Of a stretch of DNA of 64,000 nt, positions 1 through 7,424 are shown piece after piece. This DNA is from PALSA-1296 sp038210275 (GTDB lineage: Bacteria > Bacteroidota > Ignavibacteria > Palsa-1295): the NCBI GenBank assembly GCA_038210275.1, contig JBBQWV010000017.1, forward strand, positions 1 to 64,000. The letters run 5' to 3'. The translations under genes and the position numbers were made by a program. Every line of letters begins with the position of its first letter. Within the stretch, counting starts at the first letter, position 1. The notes under the pieces were generated by a model. The model made no database searches. It saw only the letters and a list, made by a program, of their open reading frames with translations, and was not told where the DNA came from.

Positions 1-46
1 TCAGCCATTGTCCGCCCAAGGCTTTAAGTATTTTGGAGATACTGCT

Positions 47-2278
47 ATGAAAAACATACTACGTTTCGCCATCCTCCCATTGCTTCTCACGTCGCAAAAT
101 ATGTTTGCGCAGACTACGACAAACAATCAATATATTTGGGCTGAGATTGACCCATCTAATGGCTGGGTCACAGTCAGTCTTCCTCCGGGACGGTTTACTG
201 ATCCACACTTGTCATTTCAAAACAAGAGTTATTTTACGTGCAAGGTCGGTTCGATATATTTTACTAATAATGAAGTCATTGCTCCTTTCCCTGCAAATGC
301 AAAACGTCTGAGCGACGGGACGACAGTCAAGATCGCCGATACCATCCGCACCACATGGGCGAATAAAAATGGCGTAGATATTATTCAGGATATTTATCCC
401 GTCGCATTCACCAAGAGCGGACAGATCGTTTATAAGTGGAAGATATTTAACCACTCTACAGCATTTGTTGCTACCCAGTGTCAGTACTTGCAGGATATTC
501 AGATCACTGACCCGACTTCACAGCAGCAACCGAATTCAAATGACGGACCGATTATTCTCACCCGCTGGACGAATGAAGCTTCATGGGAGACCTTTCCATC
601 TACGGAACAACCCCTACCATGGTTTTATATTGGTTTTCTTCATGATATTCCAAATGCCCCATCGTCTAATCCCGGTTTAAGCGGTATGGGATATTTGGAT
701 TACGGTGCACCGCTAAACTTGATCAAGCCGCAAAGCCTTACGATTGGTGACTGGTACATTTTGGCAAATACAATTTTTGGTGTTAGTCTGTCATGGCCCA
801 AAAACGGAAAAACTTACGGCTCTCCGGCAGATAATGCCACTCTCGTCGTATTCCCTCCGTCAGGTGTTGCAGTAGGGAAGACCGTTGAGATCGGAAGAAC
901 ATCCTACGGAACAGGTGAGTTTGAGCTATGTGTTGGCAGTCTTTTCTCCGTTGTTTTCTACCCTCATCATTTTGTCTGGACTCCTGCAACAAAAAATACT
1001 GCTGGTTTCTATACTCCTGATTCTATTCATGTTGAGAAATTTGTTTTTAATGCCACAAGTGCTCCTTCTGCAAATACCAAGATAACTCTTAATTTTAAAA
1101 ATACGCTTTTCATTACCGATAGTCTCGGGAAGAAAAATATCTCACAATCTCAGGTTCAGCCTCCGCCTCCGAGCACCGGTACATTTATAAACGGAGGCAG
1201 CGTTGGATATTTCGATTGGTGGGTTCATGCTGATCCGAGAGTGCTATGTATGGCACCGGGTATTCTTCTTGATACATTGCGATTTACCGGAACGTGCGGA
1301 ATCTGTCCGCCAGCATTTTTAAATTCAGTAGGTGCGGATGAATGCGATTTGCCGATCTACATTGATTGTGCAGAATCAGATGTCGATCCTCCCCAATTTG
1401 CGGTTACAGCAAATGATCATTTCCATGTTGATACTCTTGTTATCAGCGATAGCAGAACGACGGATAAAGGGCTTAGCAATATTACATGGCGAGCACAAAA
1501 CGGAACAGATACTACAAATTTTATTGTGAAACCAATAACACCTGTAATCCAACCATGTTATAATGATAAAGCTCCACATACAATAATCATTGTGCAATTA
1601 GATTCTACGATAGGTGGTTGCTTCGATTTTACCTTCACCGATTGTTTGGGGCATCAGAGTTCTACTTCTATCTGTTTGAATCCCCATCCTTTAGTATTTC
1701 CGGATACTTTGGCGCCATTACTATCTATTGACACAACAAATGGAGGTAAATGGAAAGTCAGCCTTAGTGATGAAAGACTTCATGATAGAGGTCTTGATAG
1801 TATAGTGCTGATAAATGGTATAAATATTAAAAATCTTGGTCCATTCGTAGTTAAATGCGCCACTACATATGGTTTTGATCTGATCGTGTTGGATTCAACA
1901 AAGAATGCATCCGTCTGCATTGTCGCAACTGACTGCGCCGGTAATGAACGCAGTTCGTGCATTTCCTATAAAGCTCCTGATACGACTCATTCAGGAGTAT
2001 CGAGTAGAGAAAAATACTCGCTTTCCCTCAATGCCAATCATCCCAACCCGTTCTCGCATACGACGAGATTTAATTATACCGTTGCGCAGTTCGGCATGGT
2101 AAGACTCTATCTCTACGACGAACTCGGCAGAGAACTTGTACGAATCGTTGATAATACCCAAACGCAGGGCAGTCATACCATAGATTTCGATGGCTCGAAA
2201 CTTGCCACAGGAAGCTACATCGTCCGATTAGAAAATGGCGGAAATGTGGTATCGAGGAGAGTGGTTGTGGAGAAATGA
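47..2278 (+). CDS. T9SS-sorted secreted surface protein, function unknown
   Basis: The frame is open from a TTG at 8, but the ATG at 47 is preceded by GGAG (34-37) and opens a signal peptide (MKN, then a hydrophobic run, cleavage near FAQ around residue 22), so I start there (743 aa). The body is beta-rich without a recognised enzyme domain. Residues about 405-640 are cysteine-rich, with repeated short motifs such as FTDCLGHQ and ATDCAGNE that resemble HYR/Ig-like surface modules. The last ~80 residues hold NHPNPF, LYDELGRELVRI and a final VVVEK, the pattern of a type A T9SS sorting domain, so export across the outer membrane is inferred. A 44-bp palindrome terminates it. The upstream context lies outside the window. 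Confidence 0.8.
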   Translation: MKNILRFAILPLLLTSQNMFAQTTTNNQYIWAEIDPSNGWVTVSLPPGRFTDPHLSFQNKSYFTCKVGSIYFTNNEVIAPFPANAKRLSDGTTVKIADTIRTTWANKNGVDIIQDIYPVAFTKSGQIVYKWKIFNHSTAFVATQCQYLQDIQITDPTSQQQPNSNDGPIILTRWTNEASWETFPSTEQPLPWFYIGFLHDIPNAPSSNPGLSGMGYLDYGAPLNLIKPQSLTIGDWYILANTIFGVSLSWPKNGKTYGSPADNATLVVFPPSGVAVGKTVEIGRTSYGTGEFELCVGSLFSVVFYPHHFVWTPATKNTAGFYTPDSIHVEKFVFNATSAPSANTKITLNFKNTLFITDSLGKKNISQSQVQPPPPSTGTFINGGSVGYFDWWVHADPRVLCMAPGILLDTLRFTGTCGICPPAFLNSVGADECDLPIYIDCAESDVDPPQFAVTANDHFHVDTLVISDSRTTDKGLSNITWRAQNGTDTTNFIVKPITPVIQPCYNDKAPHTIIIVQLDSTIGGCFDFTFTDCLGHQSSTSICLNPHPLVFPDTLAPLLSIDTTNGGKWKVSLSDERLHDRGLDSIVLINGINIKNLGPFVVKCATTYGFDLIVLDSTKNASVCIVATDCAGNERSSCISYKAPDTTHSGVSSREKYSLSLNANHPNPFSHTTRFNYTVAQFGMVRLYLYDELGRELVRIVDNTQTQGSHTIDFDGSKLATGSYIVRLENGGNVVSRRVVVEK

Positions 2279-2289
2279 GAAAAGTTATA

Positions 2290-2335
2290 AATTTTGAGTT
2301 TTGAATTCAAAACTCAAAATTCATAACTCAAAATT
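2290..2335. repeat. Heptamer repeat array forming a palindrome
   Basis: Units TTTGAGT, TTTGAAT, TCAAAAC, TCAAAAT, TCATAAC, TCAAAAT follow each other at seven-base spacing. Because the first units are the reverse complement of the later ones, positions 2290-2321 form a perfect 32-base palindrome. It sits 12 bases after the stop of the upstream gene. Confidence 0.75.
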
Positions 2336-2346
2336 TATTACCATCA

Positions 2347-2390
2347 TAGGTGCCTTTTTGATGAATAATTATTCATCAAAAAGGCACCTA
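2347..2390 (+). terminator. Perfect 44-bp palindrome followed by T-rich run
   Basis: The half TAGGTGCCTTTTTGATGAAT plus AA is followed with no spacer by its exact reverse complement, giving 22 + 22 bases, then TTTTCTTTTC. As RNA this is a very long stem ending in U-rich sequence, so it probably terminates the upstream T9SS gene. As DNA it is a perfect cruciform-capable site. Confidence 0.8.
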
Positions 2391-2401
2391 TTTTCTTTTC
2401 A

Positions 2402-2440
2402 TGGGCACCTTGACAAAACGGTTTTTATTCCGTATATTTG
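2402..2440 (+). promoter_or_regulatory. Bacteroidota-type promoter (copy 1 of a shared pair)
   Basis: TTGACA (2410-2415), a 17-base spacer, then TATATTTG (2433-2440), matching the TAnnTTTG -7 box of Bacteroidota sigma factor promoters. The 17-mer TGGGCACCTTGACAAAA (2402-2418) is repeated exactly at 46417-46433, again with a 17-base spacer and CGTATATTTG. The expected start is near 2446. Confidence 0.7.
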
Positions 2441-2450
2441 TTCGTGGAAG

Positions 2451-2489
2451 TTTGGTAGTTTATAGTTTTGTAGTTTTGTAGTTTGGTAG
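2451..2489. repeat. Tandem 7/8-mer array (TTTGGTAG type)
   Basis: Five consecutive units: TTTGGTAG, TTTATAG, TTTTGTAG, TTTTGTAG, TTTGGTAG. It belongs to the same class of short degenerate tandem repeats found in other gaps of this window. Confidence 0.75.
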
Positions 2490-2526
2490 CAAATAGAGAA
2501 ATGGGAAAAAAGGGTAACAATTTTGA

Positions 2527-2560
2527 GAAGAGTCCGCCAACCGGCGGACTCTTCTGTTTT
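2527..2560 (+). terminator. Rho-independent terminator
   Basis: Twelve-base stem GAAGAGTCCGCC (2527-2538) and its complement (2543-2554) with loop AACC, followed by TGTTTT. The T tract is only on the plus strand, so it serves a plus-strand transcript. The upstream gene already has its own terminator, so this one fits a separate short transcript. Confidence 0.75.
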
Positions 2561-2632
2561 AAAGGAGAATCTTGCGCGCGCGAAATGTTAAAGTGTTGAT
2601 TAATAAAGAACTTACAGAGGCTTCCCCTCTAA

Positions 2633-4300
2633 TCACCTCGGCTTTTTCATGATTACGATGCCTTTTCGCTGCGGCTTGAATGCTCCGTCTGAGGATTCGA
2701 TGACGAGAGTGTATAATCCTATCGGAAGGGTAATGCCGTTATCATCTTTGCCGTCGAAGGGAATGGAAAGTGCGCGCAAAACTCCTTGGTTCTGAGGAAT
2801 AGTCCGCCGAATTCTTCCCCGAAGATCGTAAATTTTAGCAGTAATTGATTCGATCTTATCGCTTGGTATGACGATGGAGATAATTGTAGCATCGTCAAAA
2901 CCATCGCCATCGGGAGAGAAAGGATTTGGCGTGATTTGAATATCGAGCGCAGTGGGTGTGTTGGATGAATCAGGGAAATCAGAATTTTTCCGAAGAGGAG
3001 TTGCGCCGCTCGGATCAGTTGAGGAAGTCCAGTTATCGGAAGAAGTGCTGACATCATTAAATTGTCTTCGCTCAAGAGAGATGCCGGTATGATTTGAAAT
3101 ATTAGTTGGATACCAATTTGAATAATCATGCAGACTATCAATAACGCTACTATCGGTATTGATAAGAATAATTTGATTGCCGCTATCTTTCAGTTTAAGA
3201 TCTATCTTATTAAGAATGACGATTCCATTTTGTCCCTGCAATGAAGGAAATGTTGAGAAGAAATTACTATCAGCCGCAATGACGGCATATTGTTTCGGCA
3301 AGAGATTTAGCGAGTTGATCCAAAAATTATAGATCTTGGTACCGACTCCAATATGCAATGCCGTGCTATCCATATTAGCAGCGCTGCTGCTATTGTTATA
3401 GAGTTCGATCCACTCACTCGATGAGGTTTGCGGAGTTGGCATGATCTCATTAATCAGGATAGCATTTCTTGGAATTGGAAGATAGACAGTAGAGTATAGC
3501 GTATCATTATTATGCAATTCATCATTCGATTCAGTAACGATTGCCGTAAGTTTGGTTTTTCCGAAGTCAGCATTTTGCCATGAGAGATCTATGCTTTCTC
3601 TTTGAAGTGGTTGAAGAGGTGATGGTATTTGAGATTGGGCAATCGGTAAACCGGAATTTGAGAGAAGAGTTATCATTCCGTCAGATATTGTACTTCTTCC
3701 TTTATTCAAAATTGTGACTGTTATAGAAAGATCAGTTGGATTAATTGCTTTATACGAAAATGAATCAAGTGCCAGATCGAAATCTCTTCTGCGAATTGAG
3801 TTTGCTGAACACGGCGTAGCTCCAAGTGAATCAGTGCAACTTCCAAAGTTCGTTGAATCACTTGCCGCGAGATGATCTATTCTTTCTAAGGAGATAGAAC
3901 TTGCTCCGCCCCAACTTGGAGTATATCGCAAACTGTCTATGACATTGCCAAACGAATCTTTAAATATGATCAGATCGCCGGTATTCCCAAGTGGCGGAAG
4001 AGTAGTTTGTAAAATATTTGGATTTACTAAATGATATTTTGACTTAAGAAAATTAGCGGAGTCTTTAGTAATGACGATGTAGCCTTTCGCGGAAATCGTA
4101 TCTGGAAGTAAAGTGTATGACCGGAGATGATTTGCTACTGTCCATCCTGCTATAGAAACAGGCGTATCAGCAGGGTTATAAAGCTCGATCCATTCCGGCT
4201 CGGGCTTTATGGGTGCATACATTACTTCATTAATGACAACACGCTGAGCGAGAGCTTCGCCTGCGAGGAGCATAGATATTATAATAAGGAGATACTTCAC
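2633..4300 (-). CDS. Exported protein with two lamin-tail domains and a FlgD-like sorting tail
   Basis: The 555-aa product starts with a signal peptide (MKYLLIIISMLLAGEALAQ). Two lamin-tail domains are visible: residues ~22-165, opening with VVINEVMYAP and EWIELYNP, and ~280-430, opening with ILINEIMPTP and EWIELYNN. Between them (~180-270) is a CARDB-like beta-sandwich. The C-terminus (~465-555) carries NPFSPDGDGFDD, then IYDLRGRIRRT and PIGLYTLVIES, the FlgD-Ig/gliding-associated type tail used for T9SS export. In bacteria lamin-tail domains occur on surface proteins and extracellular nucleases, but no nuclease or phosphatase domain is seen here. It runs toward the upstream T9SS gene (convergent). 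Confidence 0.85.
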   Translation of the reverse strand: MKYLLIIISMLLAGEALAQRVVINEVMYAPIKPEPEWIELYNPADTPVSIAGWTVANHLRSYTLLPDTISAKGYIVITKDSANFLKSKYHLVNPNILQTTLPPLGNTGDLIIFKDSFGNVIDSLRYTPSWGGASSISLERIDHLAASDSTNFGSCTDSLGATPCSANSIRRRDFDLALDSFSYKAINPTDLSITVTILNKGRSTISDGMITLLSNSGLPIAQSQIPSPLQPLQRESIDLSWQNADFGKTKLTAIVTESNDELHNNDTLYSTVYLPIPRNAILINEIMPTPQTSSSEWIELYNNSSSAANMDSTALHIGVGTKIYNFWINSLNLLPKQYAVIAADSNFFSTFPSLQGQNGIVILNKIDLKLKDSGNQIILINTDSSVIDSLHDYSNWYPTNISNHTGISLERRQFNDVSTSSDNWTSSTDPSGATPLRKNSDFPDSSNTPTALDIQITPNPFSPDGDGFDDATIISIVIPSDKIESITAKIYDLRGRIRRTIPQNQGVLRALSIPFDGKDDNGITLPIGLYTLVIESSDGAFKPQRKGIVIMKKPR

Positions 4301-4348
4301 AGTTCAAATTTACAACAGTTTTTCACTATATTCCTTAAAGTTGAGTTC

Positions 4349-4482
4349 CAATGTCATTGCGAGGAGCCTTCTTCGACGAAGGAGAAGAAGGTGACGTGGC
4401 AATCTACAATCTTTATTATAGCAGAAATCTTCAAAATTTTAGATTGCCACGACCGGCTGGTGCCGGTCTCGCAATGACATTG
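4349..4482. repeat. REP-like palindromic element, copy A (complete)
   Basis: The ends CAATGTCATTGCGAG (4349-4363) and CTCGCAATGACATTG (4468-4482) are perfect inverted repeats. Inside are a second pair of arms, ACGTGGCAATCTA and TAGATTGCCACG, with an AT-rich centre. Between outer and inner arms are variable local hairpins. Four further copies or halves lie at 15179-15293, 33232-33359, 48302-48341 and 55208-55320. Confidence 0.85.
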
Positions 4483-4559
4483 TTTTGAATAGTCTGTTAT
4501 GAAGGTAGTCGGTAAGCAGAAGTAATTTTTCTATAGCAGATTCAGATAGCTAAAGATAA

Positions 4560-4580
4560 ACGACTAACAACTAATAACTG
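4560..4580. repeat. Heptamer run ACGACTA/ACAACTA/ATAACTG
   Basis: Three seven-base units end 44 bases before rimO. The same unit family recurs at 7390-7417 and after rpoB at 37582-37630. Confidence 0.6.
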
Positions 4581-4624
4581 TCCCCGTTAACTGTTTCTCT
4601 TCAAATGCTGTTACCCCAATATCT

Positions 4625-5974
4625 ATGCCGGAAACCAAGACTATATCTCCGAAGCCGTCCGCGGCGGTCAAGCGTGTTTCGCTTGTTACGCTTGGATGCG
4701 AGAAGAATACTGTTGATTCAGAAGTCATTATGGGCGGCTTGCGTCATAATGGTGTTCGACTTGTTAAAGATCCTTCCCATTCGGATATTATTATCCTCAA
4801 CACCTGCGGCTTTATCGAAAGCGCCAAGCGCGAATCTATCAATTCGATCTTAGAAGCAGTCGAGATGAAGAAGTCCGGCTCAGTGAAAGAAGTCTATGTT
4901 GCCGGTTGTCTATCCGAACGGTACCGAGCTGAACTTGAAGCGGAGATCAGTGGAGTTGACGGGTATTTTGGAACAGAAGATTTCGAGCGCATCATTCGGA
5001 CGGTCGTCCCTGAAGCGAAGATGAGTGAAGGGACGGATTTCAAATATGAACTTCTTGGCGAGAGAGTTCTGACTACTCCGAAATTTTATTCCTATATCAA
5101 AATTTCCGAAGGCTGCGATAATCCTTGTTCGTTTTGTGCAATTCCGATTATGCGAGGCGGACATCGTTCTAAATCTCCGGAGGAGATCGCCTTCGAAGCG
5201 ATGATGCTTGCCGGGCAGGGAGTCAAAGAGATCATTCTCATTGCACAAGACTTAACGTATTACGGTCTCGATCTTACTGGTGAACGGACACTTGCTGATC
5301 TTCTTCGCAGACTTGTGAAGGTGAATGGGATTGAATGGATTCGTCTGATGTATGCCTACCCCGCAAAATTCCCACTTGATGTTTTAGATGTGATGGCTTC
5401 GGAAGAAAAGATTATCCCCTACCTTGATATTCCCGTTCAGCACGCTTCGACGGAAGTTCTGAAATCAATGCGCCGCGGAATAACACGTCGTGCCACCGAA
5501 GAACTGATCGAGAAGATCCGTAACAAGATTCCTAATATTGCACTGCGCACAACACTTATCACCGGTTACCCGACTGAAGGTGAAAAGGAATTTGAAGAGC
5601 TTGAAGAATTTGTCGGCGAGATGGCTTTCGATAGGCTCGGGGTCTTTACCTATTCGGTTGAGGATGGGACGACGGCAGAGCCGCTTGGTGATACAGTTAC
5701 CGAAGAAGAGAAGCGTCGCCGCCAAGCAAGACTGCTTGATATTCAACGCGAAATATCTCATGAGAAAAATCTTGCGAAGATCGGCAAATCTGTAAGATCT
5801 ATTATCGAACGTGAAGAGGAAGGTATTTACTATGGTCGCACTGAAGCCGATGCACCTGAAGTAGATAACGAGATTGCAGTCCATTCAAAAAAGCCGCTTG
5901 AAATAGGGAGTTTTGTAAATGCTATTGTCCGCGAAGTTGATGAGTTTGATCTTGTTGGAGATGCCATTATATAA
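4625..5974 (+). CDS. rimO: Ribosomal protein S12 methylthiotransferase RimO
   Basis: RimO is a radical-SAM enzyme with two 4Fe-4S clusters that adds a methylthio group to the universal Asp of ribosomal protein S12. The 449-aa length fits. The N-terminal UPF0004 domain has TLGCEKNTVDSE and a later NTCGF and VAGCLSERY, giving the three auxiliary-cluster cysteines. The radical-SAM motif CxxxCxxC is in EGCDNPCSFCAIP (~residues 161-173). The C-terminal ~65 residues form a TRAM-like domain. GVDGYFGTEDFE after the second cluster cysteine is typical of RimO rather than MiaB. The end overlaps the next gene by 14 bases, suggesting translational coupling. Confidence 0.95.
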   Translation: MPETKTISPKPSAAVKRVSLVTLGCEKNTVDSEVIMGGLRHNGVRLVKDPSHSDIIILNTCGFIESAKRESINSILEAVEMKKSGSVKEVYVAGCLSERYRAELEAEISGVDGYFGTEDFERIIRTVVPEAKMSEGTDFKYELLGERVLTTPKFYSYIKISEGCDNPCSFCAIPIMRGGHRSKSPEEIAFEAMMLAGQGVKEIILIAQDLTYYGLDLTGERTLADLLRRLVKVNGIEWIRLMYAYPAKFPLDVLDVMASEEKIIPYLDIPVQHASTEVLKSMRRGITRRATEELIEKIRNKIPNIALRTTLITGYPTEGEKEFEELEEFVGEMAFDRLGVFTYSVEDGTTAEPLGDTVTEEEKRRRQARLLDIQREISHEKNLAKIGKSVRSIIEREEEGIYYGRTEADAPEVDNEIAVHSKKPLEIGSFVNAIVREVDEFDLVGDAII

Positions 5975-7346
5975 TTTCTTGCAAAGTGTTACTCATTTGC
6001 CAAAGCGAGCGGCTTTGATTCTCCTTTTTTCTTTTTCAATTTATTTTTCTTTCCTTCTTTCTTCTCCAGCGCAGGACAAACCCACTACTCCTGAATTTCA
6101 ATTTGATATTCTCTCATTTCAGACGAAGACTTTCTCACTGGATAGCGCAAGGGTGGATACCTATGTTGCTGTTCCGTTTTCATGGCTGATGTTTTTGAAC
6201 GCAGATGATAAATATGTTGCTGATTACGAAGTAACGGTAAGCATCACAGAATTAAAAACAGATAGTATCATTCGAAAGCGGAGTCAGCCTCTTACTGTTA
6301 TACTCGGAACATCCGAATGGGAGAAGTTGCATGAACTTGATCTGACAAGAGCCGATGCATCGCAGTATTCTTTTATCCTAAAACAGGGCGCTGATTACGA
6401 AGCCCGTATTGAAATAAAAGATTTGTCAACTCATAAAGAGATGGCATCGTCGAGCCGGTTTACAGTGCTTTCTTTTCCGCCGACTACTTCATCAATCAGT
6501 GATATTGTTCTTTATAAATCCAAATCCGGCGCTCATATCACTCCGCATATAGGATCTGATATATCAAGTTTGATTATCGATGAAGCCGGAATATTTTGCG
6601 AACTCTATAATGCTCCGCAGAGTGTTCCATTCTGGCTCATGCAGCGTATTAGTACTGTTGATGATGGCGAAGAAATTTCTCGTAGTATAACGGTACTGGT
6701 CTCTACCGGTCAGAAGCGAATACCGGTTTTCCTTCCTTTTATACAAGAAGATCTCTGGAGTGGAAAGTATGTACTCGAAACATTTATACTTGGTGATGTG
6801 AAGGATACGATATTAGCATCTTCCACTGCATTGCAGAGCCATGCCCTTGCCTATCGCACGCGGAATATTGAGGTCACCGGAGTTCACGGAGTGCCGCTTG
6901 CAAGTCTTGATCTTGATGATGCGATTCAACAGTTAACATATGTCGCACAGGGCGGAGCATACGATTCGCTTTTTCATGCCGAGACAAAACAGGAGAAGAG
7001 AAAAGCGATCATGGATTTTTGGGATAAGATGAATTGGTATAAAGATCAGCGAACGACAAGACCCATGGAGGTATTTTACCGGCGCGTTCAATATGCTAAC
7101 GAGCACTTCAAAACGATGGGACAAGGGTGGAGAAGTGATCGCGGAAAAGTTTATATCATGCTCGGCTCGCCAACTTCCATTGACAGACATCCGTATGATG
7201 CTACCAATAAGCCGTATGAACTTTGGCAATACTATGATCTGAGCCAACAATATTATTTTTCCGATCAATTTATGATGGGCGATTATCGCTTAGTCAGCAT
7301 TTCACCGCCGACCGGCACTTTCCTCTGGCAGAGAGAAAGTTATTAG
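5961..7346 (+). CDS. GWxTD domain-containing exported protein
   Basis: The frame is open from 5919, inside rimO. The ATG at 5961, just behind GGAG in the rimO end, begins a plausible signal peptide (basic start, hydrophobic residues ~16-31, SSPAQ), giving 461 aa. The C-terminal part carries the GWxTD signature region, here GQGWRSDRGKVYIMLGSPTS, followed by a WQYY segment (about residues 375-425). GWxTD proteins are common in Bacteroidota/Acidobacteriota and have no assigned reaction. The central portion is beta-rich. The Thr of GWxTD is Ser here. Overlap with rimO implies shared transcription. Confidence 0.8.
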   Translation: MPLYNFLQSVTHLPKRAALILLFSFSIYFSFLLSSPAQDKPTTPEFQFDILSFQTKTFSLDSARVDTYVAVPFSWLMFLNADDKYVADYEVTVSITELKTDSIIRKRSQPLTVILGTSEWEKLHELDLTRADASQYSFILKQGADYEARIEIKDLSTHKEMASSSRFTVLSFPPTTSSISDIVLYKSKSGAHITPHIGSDISSLIIDEAGIFCELYNAPQSVPFWLMQRISTVDDGEEISRSITVLVSTGQKRIPVFLPFIQEDLWSGKYVLETFILGDVKDTILASSTALQSHALAYRTRNIEVTGVHGVPLASLDLDDAIQQLTYVAQGGAYDSLFHAETKQEKRKAIMDFWDKMNWYKDQRTTRPMEVFYRRVQYANEHFKTMGQGWRSDRGKVYIMLGSPTSIDRHPYDATNKPYELWQYYDLSQQYYFSDQFMMGDYRLVSISPPTGTFLWQRESY

Positions 7347-7389
7347 GAGCAGTCTTTCGTCTTTAGGTGTTAACAGAGTATGATTGCAA

Positions 7390-7417
7390 ACGACTAACAA
7401 CTTACAACTAACGACTG
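7390..7417. repeat. Four-unit heptamer array upstream of a kinase-like gene
   Basis: ACGACTA, ACAACTT, ACAACTA and ACGACTG follow directly. The end, GACTGCTC, pairs with GAGCAGTC at about 7337-7344, so the array is one arm of a larger hairpin between the GWxTD gene and the next start at 7425. Confidence 0.65.
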
Positions 7418-7424
7418 CTCATCT

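Larger units (their letters stand above)
2446..2560 (+). ncRNA. Candidate small RNA of about 115 nt
   Basis: A consensus promoter and a strong intrinsic terminator bracket this interval, and there is no credible ORF inside. The 5' part is a tandem 7/8-mer array and the 3' part is the terminator stem. It does not match the conserved cores of tmRNA, RNase P RNA or SRP RNA that I know. It could also be only a remnant of repeat expansion behind a promoter. Confidence 0.4.
2279..2632. other. Structured intergenic region between convergent genes
   Basis: This gene-free stretch of 354 bases is dense with signals, each listed separately. It holds a heptamer palindrome (2290-2335), a perfect 44-bp palindrome (2347-2390), a Bacteroidota-type promoter (2402-2440), an 7/8-mer array (2451-2489) and a strong hairpin terminator (2527-2560). 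A weak AGAGG/CCTCT hairpin at 2616-2630 lies just past the stop of the minus-strand gene and could end it. The only small ORF (2501-2599) runs through the terminator and is not credible. Confidence 0.7.
4301..4624. other. Gene-free gap with REP-like element and heptamers
   Basis: This 324-base gap between divergent genes contains a full REP-like element (4349-4482) and a three-unit heptamer run just before rimO (4560-4580). An ORF of about 116 codons covering 4127-4477 on the plus strand is made largely of repeat sequence and antisense to the lamin-tail gene, and is not called. I see no clear promoter for rimO. Confidence 0.6.

Noticed and set aside
8..46. TTG start of the first T9SS gene
   Set aside because: The ATG at 47 has the Shine-Dalgarno site and begins the signal peptide.
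2501..2599. 32-codon ORF beginning MGKKGNNFEK
   Set aside because: It reads straight through the strong terminator at 2527-2560, and the residues in that part are just the translated hairpin.
4127..4477. 116-codon plus-strand ORF
   Set aside because: Half is antisense to the lamin-tail gene and half is the REP-like element.
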